64,000 nucleotides of DNA, taken from Pontederia crassipes. Lineage: Eukaryota > Streptophyta > Magnoliopsida > Commelinales > Pontederiaceae. Shown one piece after another: positions 59,188 to 64,000 of the stretch. Numbering within the stretch: position 1 is the stretch's first letter; every line of letters begins with the position of its first letter. A model generated the notes under the pieces. That model was not told where the DNA came from and made no database searches. It saw nothing but the letters and a program-made list of their open reading frames with translations. The position numbers and the translations under genes are program-made. Location of the stretch: assembly GCA_030549335.1 (NCBI GenBank), contig CM060197.1, forward strand, positions 24,006,501-24,070,500. Reading direction: 5' to 3'.

Positions 59188-62100
59188 TTTGGACAGCTTC
59201 CACCGGTACAGCCCCCACTAGTTGAGCCTCCACCGGTGCAGGAGCCTCCACTAGTCCAGCCTCCATCGGTGCATATGCCACCATTTGAGCCTCCACCAGT
59301 GCAGACACAGACAGTTGAGCCTCCACTGGTACAGGAGCCTCCACAGGTGCAAGAGCCTCCACTGACGCTGACACCACCAGTCCAGCCTCCACTGGTGCAA
59401 ACATCGTTGGTCCAACCTCCACCGATGCAACCTCCACCAGTCTATCCCCCACAGATGCAGTTCTTGCATGTGCAGCCTCCACAAAGGGCAGCCATGGCCG
59501 ATGCAGCCCTGGCCGATGCAGCCTCTGAATGTGCAGCTCATGCCAGCGCCACCACAGGACACCTTACAAGAATTCTTGAGGTTGCATCCGCCACAATTCG
59601 ACGGCACAGGGGATTTTGACAAGGCGGAGAGGTGGATCATAAGTATGACGGAAACTTTCCGTGCGATGCATTATGCTGAGGACAGAAAGGTCTTGTATGC
59701 CACTAATCGTCTGACTGGTGAAGCCCTTGATTGGTGGAGAAGTACCAAAGCAACTCAGTTTGGAGGGCAGAACATGATTCCCTGTAATAGCTTTTATGAG
59801 GCGTTTGAGGTGCACTATTTCCTAGAGCATGATCGCATTAAAAAATAGTGGGAATTTCTACAGCTTAGTCAGGGGAAGATGATTGTTGCTGAGTATCACT
59901 TTCAGTTCATAAAATTGGAAAAATACAATACCATGCACATGAGTGAGAAGCAGAGGATAGATCAATTTGCTCAAGATTTAAACACCACTATCAGGTCCAA
60001 AGACTTTATCCGAAAAATTGCAAAATCTGAAAGAGGCAGTTGAGCTAGCAACTACTATGGAGCGAGACCACTTAAGAGAATTGGAAGAACAAAAAGGGAA
60101 GGCCCCTATACAAACCCTTGAGCATGGTCGTCACAGGTGGAATGACAAGCGTTCAAACCGGAGGGACCATCGACGTGATAATCGTGTGAGGCCATATGAG
60201 CCTCGCAACACCCCATGCCAGCCACCACAACAGCAACAACCTTATCGTCAGGTGAGAAATAAAATAAATAAATAAATATAAGTAGTCAATGATGATGACT
60301 AATGAATAAATTATTTCAGCCTCAACGGCGATAGGCACCGCAGCCACTGTGGTCAGCAGGGACACTTTATCCGTGACTGTCCTAAGAAGGCAAGGGAGGA
60401 ACAAGTTCAGCGTGGCGCTGGAGGTGACCATCGACGTGATAATCGTGTGAGGCCATATGAGCCTCGCAACACCCCACGCCAGCCACCACAACAGTAGCAA
60501 CCTTATCGTCAGGTGAGAAATAAAATAAATAAATAAATAAATATAAGTAGTCAATGATGATGACTAATGAATAAATGATTTCAGCCTCAACGGCGATAGG
60601 CACCGCAGCCACTATGGTCAGCAGGGACACTTTATCCGTGACTGTCCTAAGAAGGTAAGGGAGGAACAAGTTCAGCGTGGCGCTGGAGATGCTAATACCT
60701 TGGTGCAAGGCAGAGTTAATAATATGCAGACGGATGCTACACCAGCTGACGTCGATGTCATCAGAGCTACCTTACCTATAGCAGGCATGCCTACTACAGT
60801 ATTATTTGATTCGGGTGCATCACATTCATTTATCTCTCAAGATTGTACTATTGCTTTGAGTTTGCCTATGCATGATATGACATGTTCCATGAGTGTGGCA
60901 ACCCCTATGGGTACTCTCTACACTACGAAGTACATCCCAGAAGTACCAGTGATGATCGATGACAAGAATTTCTCTACGGATCTGATCATGATTCCCATGA
61001 CAGATTATGATGTCATACTTGGTATGGACTGACTGTCATACCATGATGTTGTAGTATGCAGGCAAAAGAAGATTATCATTGGTACTCAAAGCAAGCCGAA
61101 GGCTACTGTGAAGGGCACTACTGGCAAGGAAGGCAAGGTAATCATTTATGCAATGAAGGCACATAAGATGTTGCATAAAGGCTGCAGAGGCTATCTAGCT
61201 AGTGTTGTGAAAACATATGCCCCAGTTTTGGACCCACGACAGATGGACATAGTTAGAGATTTTTCGGACGTCTTTCCAGAAGATGTCACTGGATTGCTAC
61301 CACGACGGGAGATAGATTTTCGCATCGACCTCCATCCGGGCACTGCTCCTATCTCCAAAGCTCCATTTCGAATGGCTCCAGCTGAAATGCAATAACTCAA
61401 GAAGCAAATTCAGGAGCTTTTAGATAAGGGTTTTATCCGACCCAGTGTGTCACCATGGGGTGCACCAATGCTCTTCGTGAAGAAGAAGGATGACTCCCTC
61501 GGATTATGTATAGATTACAGAATGCTAAACAAGGTCACAGTGAAGAATAAGTACCCACTACCACGTATTGATTATTTGTTTGATCAACTGTCCAAGGCTT
61601 CTGTGTTCTCCAAGATAGACTTGCGGAGTGGTTATTACCAACTACGAGTTACAGAAGAAGACATTCCGAAGACTGCTTTCCGGTCGAGGTACGTGCATTA
61701 TGAGTTCTTGGTTATGCCTTTTGGGTTAACGAATGCACCTGCAGCATTCATGGATCTGATGAATAGGGTGTTCAAGCTTTATTTAGATCAATTCATCATC
61801 ATCTTCGTTGATGACATATTGATCTATTCAGAGAATCCCAAGCAACACAGGGAGCATTTGAGGATCGTATCGAAGTGTGAATTTTGGCTGGAAGAAATTA
61901 TGTTCCTTGGACACATCGTCTCTAAGAAGGGTATTTCTGTTGATCTAGCAAAGGTAGAGGCAGTGACAAATTTGGCTCGACCGAAGAATGTGATCAAGAT
62001 ACGTAGTTTTTTCGGATTGGCCGGATACTATAGACGATTCATAAAGGACTTCTCGAAGATAGCCTCTCCAATAACGAAGCTGACAAAGAAGGGTGAGAAG

Positions 62101-64000
62101 TTTATCTGGTCACGACAGTGTGAAGATAGCTTTCAGGAGCTGAAGACGAGATTGACTACAGCACCGATACTCACTATCCCTTATGACAGCGGTGGGTATA
62201 TGGTGTATAGTGATGCCTGCGGTACAGGATTGGGATGCGTACAAATGCAGCATGGTAAGGTGATTGCATATGCATCAAGACAGCTAAAGAAGCACAAGGT
62301 TAATTACCCGACGCATGATTTGGAGTTAGTGGCGGTGGTATTTGCTCTAAAAATTTGGTAACACTATTTGTACGGAGAGGAGTTTGAGGTGTTCACCGAT
62401 CACAAGTCTAAAGTATGTCTTCTCTCAGCGAGATTTAAACATGAGGCAACACAGGTGGATGGAGTTTTTGAAAGACTATGAGTTTGCTATTAACTACCAT
62501 CCAGGTAAGGCGAACACAATTGCTGATGCATTGAGTCGTAAGTGGGAAGGCTCATTAGCATTTATGAGGCTCCGAGTATTCGAGATGTATGAAGAACTCA
62601 ATATGTGGAATCTAAGGTCGGGCAGAAATGGAGCTATATTAATGTTGCATAAGCTTCAACTGAACTTGGTTGACAGAATCATCAAGGCACAACCAGAGGA
62701 TGCAGAATATGTCAAGATGGTTAGTAGGTATGAGAAAGAAATAGAGGACTTCAAGATATCAGTTGATGGCGGAATCAGATATAGGAACCGTTTGTGGGTC
62801 CCGAATGATGCTGAGCTAAGGAGAGAGGTGGTGGACGAGTGCCACAAGTCAGAGTTTGCCATCCATACAGGCAGCACAAAAATGTATAAGGATGTACAAC
62901 GAAGTTACTGGTGGCACGATATGAAGAGAGAGATTGCGGAATATATCTCTAAGTGTCTGGTATGCCAGCAAGTAAAGATCGAGCATCAGAGGCCATATGG
63001 CAAGCTTAGCTCCTTAGGAATCCCGAGGTGGAAATGGGAAGATATTTCCATGGATTTCATATCATGTCTACCCCGCACACAGAAAGGACATGATGTTATC
63101 TGGGTAGTGGTCGATCGATTGACAAAATCTGCACACTTTATACCGATCAAATGGAGGCAGTCAATCGAGAGATTGATGGATATATATGTGCAGGAGGTTA
63201 TCAAATTGCATGGTATTTTAGTTTTCATAGTATTAGATCGAGATCCTCGCTTTACAACTAGATTTTGGAGGAGTTTATAGAATGCTTTTGGGACAAGACA
63301 GAATTACAGTACGGCCTTTCATCCTCAGACAGATGGTCAGTCAGAGAGAACCATCCAGACTGTAGAAGATATGCTGAGGGCATGTGCTTTGGACTGGCAT
63401 GGAAGTTGGGACGATCACTTGCCTCTGATCAAGTTCACCTATAATAGTAGCTATCATTCCAGCATCGGCATGGCTTCATTCGAGGACTTTATGGGAGGCC
63501 ATGTCGTTCACCTGCTTGTTGGAATGAGGTTGGTGAACGAAAGTTCTTGAGTGCAAAAGAATTAAAGGAAACTGAGGAATATGCCAAGAAGGTGGAGTTA
63601 ATACAGCAGAGAATGAAAGTAGCACAGACTCGCCAAAAGACCTACGCAGATAAAGGTCGACGTGAGCAAATCTTTCAAGCAGGGGATCAGGTACTGCTAA
63701 AAGTCTCCCCGATCATGAGATTCAGTAAGAAGGGAAAGCTCAGCCCGAGATATGTGGGTCCGTTCGAGGTATTGAAATTAGTTGGAGAGGCGGCATGCAA
63801 ATTAGCATTACCCCCATCGTATGACGAGTGCATAATGTTTTCATGTATCTATGCTCCGGAGGTATAAACATGATGAGGCAAACATTATCAGATACGAGGA
63901 GCCGAATCTTAAAGAAGATCTCACATATGAAGAGCAACCACTCAGAATCCTAGAATACAAAGTCCAACGTCACAAGAATAGGGATGTGCCACTAGTTAAA
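59188..64000 (+). mobile_element. Element C: Tekay-type Ty3/gypsy, cut by window edge
   Basis: The best-preserved retroelement here, though broken (roughly ten breaks or fewer). It lacks its own 5' LTR, starting inside gag at the junction with the lone LTR, and its 3' end lies beyond the window. Protein similarity to A and D is high in the protease (LFDSGASHSFIS, STDLI-IPM-DY-VIL), so the three belong to one family. Less decayed than A and D, hence younger. Confidence 0.88.
59188..64000 (+). pseudogene. gag-pol-chromodomain remnant of element C
   Basis: In order: a proline/valine/glutamine-rich leader (about 59200-59480, repeats of VQPP and VEPP), gag core 59555-59850 (FLRLHPPQFDGTGDF), CCHC knuckle HCGQQGHFIRDC at about 60345-60380 and again at 60610-60645 because of a tandem duplication, protease DSGA at 60808-60819, reverse transcriptase 61280-62100 with FVDD at 61804-61815, RNase H 62190-62560, integrase zinc domain 62840-62975 and core 63040-63540, a GPF module near 63745, and the start of a chromodomain at 63895-64000 (EDLTYEEQPLRILEYKVQ). 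Known roles: capsid, polyprotein processing, reverse transcription and integration; the chromodomain targets heterochromatin. Confidence 0.87.
60165..60690 (+). repeat. 261-bp tandem duplication in gag of C
   Basis: A unit starting GACCATCGACGTGATAATCG at 60165 recurs at 60426, with a handful of changes and a 4-bp difference in an AAAT run. Each unit contains the CCHC-coding part and an AT-rich spacer. The near-identity shows the duplication is recent. Confidence 0.92.

Noticed and set aside
1-64000. tRNA or rRNA genes
   Set aside because: I found no cloverleaf with A and B boxes or rRNA core sequence; the tRNA-like matches are primer-binding sites of LTR elements.

Overview
The window reads as nuclear DNA of a flowering plant: AT-rich, with no intact host gene I can recognise, and built almost entirely of nested transposable elements. 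The retroelement lineages (chromodomain-bearing Ty3/gypsy of Tekay type, Athila type, a copia-like LTR), the Helitron ends, the hAT and Mutator-like non-autonomous elements, and a captured plastid rpoC1 scrap are all typical of a repeat-rich angiosperm region. I cannot place the species, nor say monocot or dicot.

Layout. 1-300 is an LTR-like scrap. 503-12429 has both ends of a Helitron, into which a decayed Tekay-type element (A, about 2020-8208, plus strand) is nested; the rest of the Helitron is AT-rich filler. Thirteen bases beyond the Helitron end lies a complete-length but broken Tekay element on the minus strand (B, 12443-21332) with two LTRs and a 5-bp target duplication. 22756-23776 is a Pack-MULE-like element holding a leucine-rich-repeat receptor fragment. 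23973-29680 is an LTR-like fossil (G), interrupted by other sequence including a Mutator-like element at 27255-28170. 30530-34218 is one copy of a local duplication whose partner is 40985-42237. The first copy carries a 2-kb Mutator-like element with a plastid rpoC1 fragment, and the second copy preserves the empty site. Between the copies lies element D (about 34840-40983, plus strand), invaded by two well-bounded hAT-type elements. 42265-48774 (E) and 48775-53100 (F) are Athila-type fossils on the minus strand, F with another hAT insert. 53284-55860 is copia-like LTR material with an embedded MITE. 55860-57190 is unassigned. 57191-59187 is an LTR of the B family, abutting element C (59188 to the window edge), the best-preserved Tekay gag-pol, on the plus strand.

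The most striking pattern is shared by otherwise dissimilar LTRs. Several carry, at a comparable place, an array of a short family-specific and often palindromic word: TCACGGCCGTGA in B, GGTCGACCGA in A, GCACTACGGTC in G, GATGGTCGATCG-like in D, and CACGACCCGTGAA in E. The non-autonomous hAT elements show a similar habit with their own subterminal words. These look like family-specific recognition or regulatory arrays and are the best candidate here for an under-described system.
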